Source of the DNA: Thermogemmatispora tikiterensis
GTDB lineage: Bacteria > Chloroflexota > Ktedonobacteria > Ktedonobacterales > Ktedonobacteraceae
Assembly (NCBI RefSeq): GCF_003268475.1
Contig: NZ_MCIF01000002.1
Span: 3,642,671 to 3,706,670 of the forward strand
Direction of reading: 5' to 3'
Length of the DNA: 64,000 nucleotides
This document shows positions 9,164 to 16,673 of this stretch, piece after piece. The notes under the pieces are model-generated. The model ran no database searches, had not been told where the DNA came from, and was given only the letters and a program-made list of their open reading frames with translations. Both the position numbers and the translations under genes were made by a program. Position 1 is the first letter of the stretch. Each line of letters begins with the position of its first letter.

Positions 9164-10681
9164 ATGAAGCGCGTCTTTCAAGTCGGACTGGCTGTGTTGC
9201 TGATGGTCATTCTACTGGGAACGGTGGCCGCGGCAAGCGCACCGGCCCAGCTTCGGACAGGAGCAACGGCAGCGCGGCGCTCGACAATCACTCCTATTCA
9301 GCATCTCGTGGTCATCTTTGATGAGAACGTCTCTTTCGATCACTATTTCGCCACCTATCCCGTCGCGCTGAATCCTCCGGGCGAGCCGGCTTTCCATGCC
9401 AGACCTGGCACGCCCACCGTTAACGGATTGACTCCGAGCCTGTTGAATCACAACCCCAATCTTGCCAATCCCAAGCGGCTCGATCGCTCCCAGGCCCTGA
9501 CCTGCGATCAGGATCACGGCTATACCGATGAGCAGAAGGCCTTTGATCGCGGCCTGATGGATAGCTTTGTGCAGTCGGTGGCTGGCTCAAGCTGCACCGA
9601 TAAGTCGATCGTGCTGGACTACTACGATGGCAACACTGTCACTGCGCTCTGGAACTATGCCCAGCACTTCGCTATGAGCGATAACTCTTTCGGCACCACG
9701 TTTGGCCCCTCGACGCCAGGTGCGCTTAATCTGGTCTCTGGTCAGACGCATGGCGCCACGCCGGCCAATGTTCCCGGCTTAATCAGTAACGGGACGGTCA
9801 TCAGCGATGTGCGTCCCGCCTTCGATGACTGCTCGGTGGGAACAACGGCTTCGCTGAGCGGCAAGAACATAGGGGATCTGCTCAATGCCAAGGGCATTAC
9901 CTGGGGCTGGTTCCAGGGTGGTTTCCGCCCCACGGCGGTCAGTAATGGCAAGGCGGTCTGTGGCGCGGCACACAAGAACATTGGAGGGGTCACCGTCACC
10001 GACTACATCCCTCACCATGAGCCGTTTCAGTACTATCAATCGACCGCCAATCCCCATCATCTGCCGCCTTCCTCGGTGCATATGATCGGGCGCACCGACC
10101 AGGCCAATCATCAGTACGATCTCAGCGATTTCTGGGCGGCGCTGCAGGCTGGCAATCTGCCGGCGGTCAGCTTCCTGAAGCCTCCCGCCTATCAGGATGG
10201 TCACGCTGGCTACTCTGACCCGCTCGATGAACAGCAGTTTCTGGTCAACACGATCAATCGCCTGGAGCGCTCGGAGTACTGGGAGAGCATGGCCATCATT
10301 ATCGCTTATGACGATTCAGATGGCTGGTACGATCATGTGATGGGGCCAATCGTGAACCGTTCTGCTGACTCGACCTACGATGCGCTCACGGGTCCGGGCC
10401 AGTGCGGAACGCCCCAGCCCGGCGCCTACTCGGGGCGCTGCGGCTATGGGCCACGTCTGCCCTTGCTGGTGATCTCGCCCTTTGCGCGGGTCAACTTCGT
10501 CGATCATACGGTGACTGATCAGACCTCGATTCTGCGCTTTATCGAAGATAACTGGCAGCTGGGGCGCATTGGCGATCAGTCTTTTGACGAGCTGGCTGGC
10601 CCCTTGACGCAGATGTTCGACTTCTCCGGCCCGCGTGCAGCGCGTCTCTTCCTCGATCCTGAGAGCGGCACGCCCCTCTAA
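9164..10681 (+). CDS. Secreted phosphoesterase (phospholipase C / acid phosphatase family)
   Basis: Extracellular phosphoesterase of 505 residues, in the superfamily that includes bacterial phospholipase C and AcpA-type acid phosphatases (PF04185). The start at ATG 9164 (GGAG 7 bases upstream) gives a signal peptide MKRVFQVGLAVLLMVILLG ending near Ala-Ser-Ala. Family landmarks are VVIFDENVSFDHYFATYP near the N-terminus (metal-binding Glu-Asn and Asp), the SDNSFGTTFGPSTPG segment holding the likely Thr/Ser nucleophile, DYIPHHEPFQYY, and the C-terminal DDSDGWYDHV and PLLVISPFAR motifs. It stands alone. Whether it acts on phospholipids or small phosphate esters cannot be decided; secretion suggests phosphate scavenging. 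Confidence 0.88.
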   Translation: MKRVFQVGLAVLLMVILLGTVAAASAPAQLRTGATAARRSTITPIQHLVVIFDENVSFDHYFATYPVALNPPGEPAFHARPGTPTVNGLTPSLLNHNPNLANPKRLDRSQALTCDQDHGYTDEQKAFDRGLMDSFVQSVAGSSCTDKSIVLDYYDGNTVTALWNYAQHFAMSDNSFGTTFGPSTPGALNLVSGQTHGATPANVPGLISNGTVISDVRPAFDDCSVGTTASLSGKNIGDLLNAKGITWGWFQGGFRPTAVSNGKAVCGAAHKNIGGVTVTDYIPHHEPFQYYQSTANPHHLPPSSVHMIGRTDQANHQYDLSDFWAALQAGNLPAVSFLKPPAYQDGHAGYSDPLDEQQFLVNTINRLERSEYWESMAIIIAYDDSDGWYDHVMGPIVNRSADSTYDALTGPGQCGTPQPGAYSGRCGYGPRLPLLVISPFARVNFVDHTVTDQTSILRFIEDNWQLGRIGDQSFDELAGPLTQMFDFSGPRAARLFLDPESGTPL

Positions 10682-10869
10682 GCAGTGGGGCGCCATTGCT
10701 CGCCTGCTCTGCCTGCCTGGATGGCTTGCCGTCAGCGCTTCCCCTTCCTGCGTCATTGACTGTGAATGCCGGGTGGCGAGGAGCCTGGGCCGTTGACCGG
10801 CGTGCCCAGGCTCCTCCTGCCATTGGCAGACGACTTAGTTGCAGGCGATCTGGCCGGGTTCGGGTCGTG

Positions 10870-12294
10870 TCAGGTAGCCTGACGGCTGTCGGCCAGGGCC
10901 TGCAGGGCGGAAATGAAGCATGCCATCGGCGGATGAACGATACCGGCCCCGACCTGACCGATGCCGGGCAGGCGGTGCGCAATGCCCGTATTGATCACCG
11001 GCGGCAGATTGAGGCGACAGACCTGACGGATATCAATGCCGGTCGGGGTCCCCTGGAAATTGAGAGAAGGCAGACTGAACTGTGGGTTCGTGGTCACAGT
11101 CAAGGCGTACATCTCACGGGTATAGCGCAAAGCGTCAGCGGGCGTGCCTCCGATAAACTGGACGATGGCTGGGGCCCCAGCCATCGCGAAGGCTCCCAGC
11201 CCGGCGGTCTCCGTAATAGCGCTATCCCCGATATCAGGATTGGCATCCTCGGGGCCGAAGCCAGCGAAATAGAGGCCTTGAATCGACTGGGCTGGTCCCA
11301 CAAACCAGCGCTCTCCCAGCCCGCTCACGCGGATGCCGAAGTCGACCCCATTGCGCGCCATCGTGACTACCACGCTGCTGTTAGGCACATTCGACCCCGC
11401 CAACGTCATGGCCTTGGCCGCAGCCATTGATGGGTTCAGATGAAAATGGTCGTTGGAGGCGATGAAGCGCAGCACGCTGGCGGTTTCCGCACTGGAGGTC
11501 CCTGTTTCGACCAGTGCTGGAGCCAGCTGGCGCAGAAAGAGGGAAGTAGCCGCTTTATTGCGGTTATGACCCTCATCGCCCATGTGCAGAGCCTGGGCCA
11601 GCAGCGAGCGCAGATCAAGACCGCCGATATGGCGCAAGGCCCGACTCAGCGCCGGCCCGAGCACTTCCTGCATCCAGCGCAGGCGCTCGATGACCTCTGG
11701 TGCGTAGGCCCCATAACGCAGGACCTTGCCCAGTCCCTCATTCAAGGGAGCAAAGGTACGGTTGCCATGCACTCTATCCTCAACAATGAGCAGAGGCATC
11801 GAGGGCGAGACAATACCGGCCATTGGACCAACGGCATTATAGTGGTGGCATGGAGCGAAGGTAATGCTTCCCGTCTCTACCAGCTGCGTGGCCTCCTCCT
11901 CGTTGCCCGCCCAACCTTCGTAAAGGCAGGCACCAATAATGGCGCCCCGCATGGGTCCGCACATCCGCTCCCAGCTAATTGGCGGACCGGCGTGGAGCAG
12001 GGCATAGCCTCCTTCGGCCTCGCGGAAGAGGGGAATGAGAGTCCGAGCTGGCTGTACGTCGACCAGCACCGGCTCGGCGGCCAGCATACGCCCTACGGCA
12101 ATCTCGTTGGCGCGATCGATGACGGGATCGGCCAACAGGCGCGCTAAGAGTGCGGGATCACCGGCGGGCGGGCGCCAGGCCACGCTGGTCACAGTGACGC
12201 CCTGGCTGCGCAGGGCCTCGGCAAAAAGCTCGGCCCCCACGTTGATGACGCTGAATGGTGAAAGGCTGGGTTGCTCTGGCGTGCTAGGCGACAC
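10870..12294 (-). CDS. DUF1116 protein, AllG (YlbE)-like, putative oxamate carbamoyltransferase subunit
   Basis: Leftward gene of 474 codons. The protein is recognisable as DUF1116, the family of E. coli YlbE, from NVGAELFAEALRSQGV at the start, WRPPAGDP, a central GDEGHNRNKAAT motif and a late TTNPQFSLPSLNFQGTP stretch. In E. coli this family is encoded beside FdrA in the allantoin/oxamate operon and has been assigned as the AllG subunit of oxamate carbamoyltransferase. I chose GTG 12294 because AGGAGG lies 9 bases before it; this start overlaps the end of the upstream fdrA-like gene by 11 bases. An ATG at 12330 is possible but would overlap more and lack a site. No AllH or carbamate kinase gene is beside it. 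Confidence 0.78.
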   Translation of the reverse strand: MSPSTPEQPSLSPFSVINVGAELFAEALRSQGVTVTSVAWRPPAGDPALLARLLADPVIDRANEIAVGRMLAAEPVLVDVQPARTLIPLFREAEGGYALLHAGPPISWERMCGPMRGAIIGACLYEGWAGNEEEATQLVETGSITFAPCHHYNAVGPMAGIVSPSMPLLIVEDRVHGNRTFAPLNEGLGKVLRYGAYAPEVIERLRWMQEVLGPALSRALRHIGGLDLRSLLAQALHMGDEGHNRNKAATSLFLRQLAPALVETGTSSAETASVLRFIASNDHFHLNPSMAAAKAMTLAGSNVPNSSVVVTMARNGVDFGIRVSGLGERWFVGPAQSIQGLYFAGFGPEDANPDIGDSAITETAGLGAFAMAGAPAIVQFIGGTPADALRYTREMYALTVTTNPQFSLPSLNFQGTPTGIDIRQVCRLNLPPVINTGIAHRLPGIGQVGAGIVHPPMACFISALQALADSRQAT

Positions 12295-13891
12295 TGCCGC
12301 TTTCCTCCTGCTCATAGAGTAACTGGACACAGTGCAGGGCTGCCTCGGCGTTGCTCATAAGGACGGTGGCCCCGGCTTCCTGCAGGCGCGCGGCCTGGAC
12401 TGAGAGACGCTGTGGGTCGCCTTCGGTTCCGCAGAGCGAAACCACGATTGCGGGACGAGGGCCGCGGCGGCGAAGCTCTGCGATGACGGGCGCGTAGATG
12501 GCAGCCGGATCAGGATGGGCGCAATAGCCGAGCACCAGGTCGAGCAGAACCACCGCAACTCGCGGCTGGTCAGCCACGGTCTCAAGGGCCTGCAGGCGCT
12601 GGGAGGGATCGATCATCGGATGGGGACGTCCGCGGGTATATTCGTCGGCCCCGAAGTCGATGGCGCAGTGACCGGGGAGAGCAGTCAGACTGCTTTCGTG
12701 CAGACGCCAGGCCGGCTCTAACGGAATATTTGAATAAATAGGCCCCAGCAGGGCGCTCCAGAGCTGCATCGCCTCGTCACAGAGGGTACCGCCGGCGAAA
12801 AGGCCGACCAGGTGCCCGCTGGCCGAGGAGACGGCACAGGTTTGCCTGAGCCGCTCAAGGCGCGCGGCAATGGCGCCGGCGGGCGTGGTAGCCGCATGGT
12901 AGGAGGCGGGTGTGGCAGCAAGTTGAACAGCCAGGGTAGCGGCGTCGGTCAGGGTGCGGGCCACCACGACCCGACTGCCGTAGCGCTGCTCCAGGGCCTC
13001 ATGGTCGGCGCCCAGAAAGCAGGTCACCACTGCCTTTGAGCCGCTTGCCGCCTCCTCTATCACGCGAGCCGCCACCTCCGGCGCGGGCGGCTTGGAGACC
13101 AGGACGATCACGCGCGTGTCCTCATCCTCTAGGAGCAGACGGATACCTGCCAGCGTAGTCAAGGCCCCCACCTCGCGGCTCAGGTCGCGCCCGCCGCTGC
13201 CGATGACCTGGGAGACGCCACTGCCCTGCTGAGCGATCAACGACATCACCTGCTGGATACCGGTGCCCGAAGCGCCGACGATGCCGATGGGGCCGCGTGG
13301 CACGACATTCACAAAGCCCAGGCCAACACCATGAAGCAGGGCCGTGCCGCAGTCTGGTCCCATCAGCAGCAGGCCACGCTGCTGAGCCAGCTGCTTCAAG
13401 GCAATTTCTTCCTGGAGCGGCACATTATCACTGAATAAAAAGACATGCAGGCCGGCGCGCAAGGCCAGCTCGGCCTCCAGGGCCGCATAGGGACCAGGAA
13501 CCGAGATCATGGCCAGGCGAGCCTCGGGCTGGCGTCTAACGGCCTCTTCCAGAGAGTGTGGCGGCTGCGGGGAGGCAGCGAGCGCGAACTCGCCGTCGTG
13601 GAGGAGTGTCTTCTTCGGCTGGCGGGCGGTCAGCAACTCCTCAGCGGCCTGCAACGCCTGCTCGGCGGCCTCCGGCATAGTGGCTTTGACCACCAGCAGC
13701 AGATCTTCTGCTCCTGCTGTTACCCCGCCGGGATGAAGGCCGGTCTCGGCGAGGAGCTGAAGATTCGCCTCGGTAGCCATCACGGCGGCGGCGTTCTCGA
13801 CGCCTGGCAACCCCTTGAGGGCCGTAGCGATCTGCATCAGGGTGATCGAATCAACGTAGGTACGTCGCCTGACCTGCGCTTGAATCACCAT
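12284..13891 (-). CDS. FdrA-like acyl-CoA-synthetase-fold protein (AllF-like)
   Basis: Protein of 535 residues matching FdrA, a succinyl-CoA-synthetase-related family, from the opening VRRRTYVDSITLMQ, the MATEANLQLL segment, the nucleotide/CoA-type loops MGPDCGTALLHGVGLGFVN and IGIVGASGTGIQQV, and the GSGGRDLS motif. E. coli FdrA is about 20 residues longer. The start is ATG 13891, with AAGGA 8 bases upstream; an upstream in-frame ATG at 13957 has no site. Coupled by overlap to the DUF1116 gene downstream. Known work assigns FdrA and YlbE, with YlbF, to anaerobic oxamate carbamoyl transfer at the end of allantoin degradation. Here only two of the three genes are adjacent, so the substrate is inferred. 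Confidence 0.82.
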   Translation of the reverse strand: MVIQAQVRRRTYVDSITLMQIATALKGLPGVENAAAVMATEANLQLLAETGLHPGGVTAGAEDLLLVVKATMPEAAEQALQAAEELLTARQPKKTLLHDGEFALAASPQPPHSLEEAVRRQPEARLAMISVPGPYAALEAELALRAGLHVFLFSDNVPLQEEIALKQLAQQRGLLLMGPDCGTALLHGVGLGFVNVVPRGPIGIVGASGTGIQQVMSLIAQQGSGVSQVIGSGGRDLSREVGALTTLAGIRLLLEDEDTRVIVLVSKPPAPEVAARVIEEAASGSKAVVTCFLGADHEALEQRYGSRVVVARTLTDAATLAVQLAATPASYHAATTPAGAIAARLERLRQTCAVSSASGHLVGLFAGGTLCDEAMQLWSALLGPIYSNIPLEPAWRLHESSLTALPGHCAIDFGADEYTRGRPHPMIDPSQRLQALETVADQPRVAVVLLDLVLGYCAHPDPAAIYAPVIAELRRRGPRPAIVVSLCGTEGDPQRLSVQAARLQEAGATVLMSNAEAALHCVQLLYEQEESGSVA

Positions 13892-14129
13892 AGGTCCGAT
13901 CCTTTTCTCCTGCTGAGCTGGCTGTTCGCCTAAGCGCGAGATACTAGACTGGCGCACTCTGCGCTAGCGAGACAGCCCCCGCGTGACTTGGCTGAATGAA
14001 GGTAAGGTAAGGTGACGCCTTGACTGGGTTGGCGATGATGGATGCTCGTGCTGGCCTCATCGCTCGCTGCCGCCAAGGCCTGCTCGCAGGAACGAGTCGG
14101 TGGCGACGAGAGGCGGCAGAAAAGCGAAG

Positions 14130-14187
14130 CCGGACCGGATGCGGGCTAGAAAAAACCAGCACCGCAGTGCTGCCGCATCCGGTCCGG
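14130..14187. repeat. 15-bp perfect inverted repeat enclosing the tRNA-Lys terminator
   Basis: CCGGACCGGATGCGG (14130-14144) is the exact reverse complement of CCGCATCCGGTCCGG (14173-14187). The 28 bases between the arms contain a complete small terminator hairpin. The large and the small stem can coexist or compete, so this could be a bidirectional terminator or an alternative structure. It lies between the convergent-facing ends of no coding genes: behind tRNA-Lys and ahead of the fdrA-like gene, both read leftward. Confidence 0.8.
14150..14172 (-). terminator. Intrinsic terminator of tRNA-Lys
   Basis: Read leftward, CAGCAC-TGCG-GTGCTG forms a perfect 6-bp stem with a 4-base loop and is followed, after one G, by six T residues. 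It lies 69 bases past the tRNA-Lys 3' end. It is nested inside a longer inverted repeat. Confidence 0.75.
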
Positions 14188-14240
14188 ATGGGTACTGCAT
14201 CACATCAGGATACCGCAGGGGAGACGCCAGAAGAAAACAA

Positions 14241-14312
14241 TGACCGCGGTGGGACTCGAACCCACGACCTTACGCTTAAAAGGCGCCTGCTCTACCGCTG
14301 AGCTACGCGGTC
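14241..14312 (-). tRNA. tRNA-Lys (anticodon UUU)
   Basis: A 72-base cloverleaf on the minus strand with acceptor stem GACCGCG/CGCGGTC, D-arm TAGCTCAGCGG, anticodon loop CTTTTAA (UUU) and T-arm GGGTTCGAGTCCC. The anticodon stem is slightly imperfect at its outer end (one G-U and one G-A). CCA is not encoded. Upstream, TTGACA (minus strand, 14393-14388) is visible but the matching -10 (CATGAG) is poor. Confidence 0.96.
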
Positions 14313-14800
14313 GGTGCAGGGAGGGTCACCGCCGAAAGGGGAAGGAAGAGACATTCCTCCCTGGCTCATGGCTAATGATACCATGCCTGTCAAGAAGAGG
14401 AGCGTCACTAAGGGGGTCGACCCCTGCCCTGTTCAGGCTTGCGTGAGACATGGCCCGCGCGCCTGGTTTGCCACCAGGGTGAGGCCGATGGCTTAAGACC
14501 AGCGTGTATAATGAAGGGGAGATGGACAAGGGGAGAAGGATAGGAGGCGGCCCTGGCCACGCTCGCTCATCCGCTGTCAGAGGAGAGGGCGCTGGCTGGC
14601 GGCTGGCGACCTTGTCTTGTCAGAGAGGGCGTGGTACACTTACCGATAAGCGCCACTGGGGAAAGCAAGATCTCGATGGCACTCGAAGGGATCAGAGGCG
14701 CTCTCTTGACAAGGACCAGGTTTGTGTATATCCTCATGTCGGTCTAGGGGCTGTTATCCCTGGGGACAGGTCTCTAGCTGCCCCGGCCCAGCTCAACGGT

Positions 14801-14830
14801 AGGGCCGCGGGCCCTGTATGTGTCACATAC
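14801..14830. repeat. Two abutting perfect 15-base palindromes
   Basis: AGGGCCGCGGGCCCT (14801-14815) is followed without a gap by GTATGTGTCACATAC (14816-14830); each has two 7-base arms around one central base. The first is pure GC-type, the second AT-richer. They could be stacked RNA hairpins or a pair of dimer-binding operator sites. Confidence 0.75.
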
Positions 14831-15011
14831 CTGCTATCTGATGCCGTGCAGGCAATTACGATGTTGAGCGGCGTGGACGCGCTGGCCGCAGCAACAGCTT
14901 TGTTGTGCCAGGGGGAGAGCGTGGTAGATAGGAAAAGGTAGCATGAGGTCAAAGCGGTCAGGGCCGCGCCAGTGCCGCTCTCCTCTCTGGCCAGTCGTGA
15001 GGACCAGCGGA

Positions 15012-15049
15012 AGGCCTGGCGGGCGGAAACCCGCCGTGAGGAACGGCCT
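15012..15049 (+). terminator. Compound hairpin ahead of the receiver gene
   Basis: An inner stem GGCGGG/CCCGCC (15018-15035, loop CGGAAA) is enclosed by an outer AGGCC/GGCCT stem, and CCTTTTCCTC follows. It could end a transcript from the preceding gene-free region, or act as an attenuator for the receiver gene 157 bases further on. Confidence 0.4.
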
Positions 15050-15205
15050 GCCTTTTCCTCAGTTGAACAATAGGGAAACGTACCGGAACGGAAGGACAGC
15101 TAGGCGGCTATTAACAGGAGGCGGCGTCTATCCCTGTTCGTGATCCGGCCCGTCTCCTGCGGGGACGGGACCAGGCGGCAGAACGGGGGGCTGCGCCGAA
15201 AGAAC

Positions 15206-15601
15206 GTGACCAAGCATATACTCGTTGTTGATGACAAAAACGAGCTGCTGCATCTGATGCGGCGAGTCCTGGAAGACGAGGAGTACCAGGTCTCCATTTT
15301 ACAGCACGGGCGCGAGACGCTGGCGCGTGTCAAACGTGATCTGCCTGACCTGCTCATCCTCGATCTGCGACTGGGCGATGTCTCCGGTCAGGAGATCCTC
15401 AAGCAGCTACGTGCTGATCCTCTCACTCGAGAGGTCCCGGTTATTGTCTATACTGCCGCCGTGTTAGAGGCGGAGCAGGTGAGCAAGCTGGTGGCAGAGC
15501 AGCCAGGCTACTACCAGGGGGTGCATGTGGTGCAGAAGCCGTTTGAGCTAACCAACCTGCTGGCACTTGTCCAGCAGGTCCTCAATGAGCCGGCGCATTG
15601 A
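15206..15601 (+). CDS. Single-domain response regulator (CheY-like)
   Basis: Stand-alone receiver of 131 residues. It shows HILVVDDKNELLHLMRRVLED at the start with the acidic pair in VVDD, the phospho-acceptor Asp in LLILDLRLGDVSG, Thr in VIVYTAAV and the conserved Lys in VQKPFEL. There is no output domain, so it probably acts by protein contact or in a phosphorelay. The start is taken at GTG 15206, since that directly precedes the receiver fold; an upstream GTG at 15140 would add 22 basic residues of no known domain. Neither has a strong ribosome-binding site. No kinase gene is adjacent. Confidence 0.85.
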   Translation: MTKHILVVDDKNELLHLMRRVLEDEEYQVSILQHGRETLARVKRDLPDLLILDLRLGDVSGQEILKQLRADPLTREVPVIVYTAAVLEAEQVSKLVAEQPGYYQGVHVVQKPFELTNLLALVQQVLNEPAH

Positions 15602-15938
15602 GCGTGCTGACTCTCTTTTGCAGGAGAACCGCCTGCTGACTGACGCTCAATGCCTGGCCTTTTCTCCTCCTGTCGTGGTACTGGTTGTCCACACCAGAGT
15701 CTGGCAGGCAGATCCGCGCGTACTATATTCAGGAGTCGAAACGCTCCGTTACAGCGGCAGGCTGGCGTCAGGAGAGGGCTATGCGGATCGTGTTCTGCCT
15801 CCAGCTAGTCTTTCGTCTTTTTCATGCCACTTCTACCTCTCCAGCGCCATTCCTTTGCCCGCCAGTGGCGTACTAAGACAAGCAAAGCAAGCAATAAGTG
15901 AGAGAGCTTTCTACAGAAAGAGAGGATGGACGATACCT

Positions 15939-16196
15939 ATGAAATTTGTTGCCGGCTTACTCCTGGGTTTTGGGCTGGGTTTTGCCGCCGGTCTGCTGTT
16001 CGCGCCGCAGTCGGGCGAGGCGACTCGGGCGCAGCTTACGGAGCAGGGACTGCTGCTGCGTGATCGCTCGCTGGGACTGAGCCAGGAGCTGCGTCAGCGC
16101 GCGAACGAGGCCCTATCCCAGGGACGGGAGATCTACGAGCGCACCAAGGAGGAACTCAGCGAGCGCTATAGCAAGGCCAAGAGCGGCCAGCTCTAG
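15939..16196 (+). CDS. Small YtxH-domain membrane protein
   Basis: Protein of 85 residues with one N-terminal membrane helix rich in glycine (MKFVAGLLLGFGLGFAAGL), the LLFAPQSGEATR motif typical of YtxH/GvpP-like proteins, and an amphipathic, coiled-coil-prone tail of Gln, Arg and Glu residues (to about 82). YtxH family members are general-stress proteins of unknown mechanism. The start is ATG 15939; a longer open frame upstream (from 15567) has no coding character. The 330-base spacer after the receiver gene suggests its own promoter. Confidence 0.78.
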   Translation: MKFVAGLLLGFGLGFAAGLLFAPQSGEATRAQLTEQGLLLRDRSLGLSQELRQRANEALSQGREIYERTKEELSERYSKAKSGQL

Positions 16197-16418
16197 GTCT
16201 TGTTCAGCTGAAGGGACTTGCTGGGTGCCTGGGGACTCTCCCTTCGGCTGTGGGGGCGCGAGGCAGGCCCGGGGGTGCCCTCTGGCGCGCTCAGGCGTAG
16301 ATTGGATTAGTAGCAAGCAAGAAGGCAGGTGCCGCTGGCAGGCTGATCACAGAGGCTTGCGCGGGCCTGCCTGCCTGCCTTCTTCTTCTTCGTCTCAGCG
16401 TCTCGTCTCCTACCCGCT

Positions 16419-16673
16419 TCAAGAAGCGCCTGGGCGATCATACTGGCGCAGCAGACGATCCACCAGATTCCCAATCTCATGCCAGATATGGTGCTGATAG
16501 TCGAGCATGCGCGCCTGGGTCAGGTCGAACTCACGGTTGCCAGGATCGCTCTGGGCGTGCTCCTCAAACTGGCGAGCGAGCTTTAAAGACCGCTCGCCGC
16601 GGCTGTGTAAGTAGCGTGATAGCTCATACAGGTCCTTGATCAGGGCCTTCAGTTGCTCCTCGCTCGTAGCCAT
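16419..16673 (-). CDS. Small conserved-looking helical protein, unknown function
   Basis: Protein of 84 residues starting at ATG 16673 with GGAAGGA about 12 bases upstream. It is predicted almost wholly helical and charged: KALIKDLYELSRYLHSRG, then KLARQFEEHAQSD and a MLDYQHHIWHEIGNLVDRLL stretch near the C-terminus. I do not recognise a family. Its first 50 bases overlap, in another frame, the 3' end of the AhpD-like gene that lies immediately upstream, so the two are probably co-transcribed leftward. Confidence 0.55.
   Translation of the reverse strand: MATSEEQLKALIKDLYELSRYLHSRGERSLKLARQFEEHAQSDPGNREFDLTQARMLDYQHHIWHEIGNLVDRLLRQYDRPGAS

Larger units (their letters stand above)
14313..15205. 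other. Gene-poor stretch with TATAAT, tandem palindromes and terminator-like hairpin
   Basis: Nearly 900 bases without a convincing protein gene. The rightward frame 14504-14941 is open for 145 codons but starts at an odd GTG and has no recognisable domain. Notable elements are a TATAAT at 14507-14512 without a matching -35, two abutting perfect palindromes at 14801-14830, and a hairpin at 15012-15049 followed by CCTTTTCCTC. Together they would fit a non-coding transcript of roughly 500 bases read rightward, but I recognise no RNA family (not RNase P RNA, tmRNA or SRP RNA). Confidence 0.4.

Noticed and set aside
14735-14785. Resemblance of CTGTTATCCCTGGGGACAGG to a 23S rRNA or homing-site word
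   Set aside because: Only about 11 bases match, and the flanking sequence on either strand does not continue as rRNA.
14504-14941. Open frame of 145 codons, rightward
   Set aside because: Starts at a GTG without a ribosome-binding site, spans the two palindromes, has no recognisable domain and an Arg/Gly/Ser-rich first half; treated as chance.
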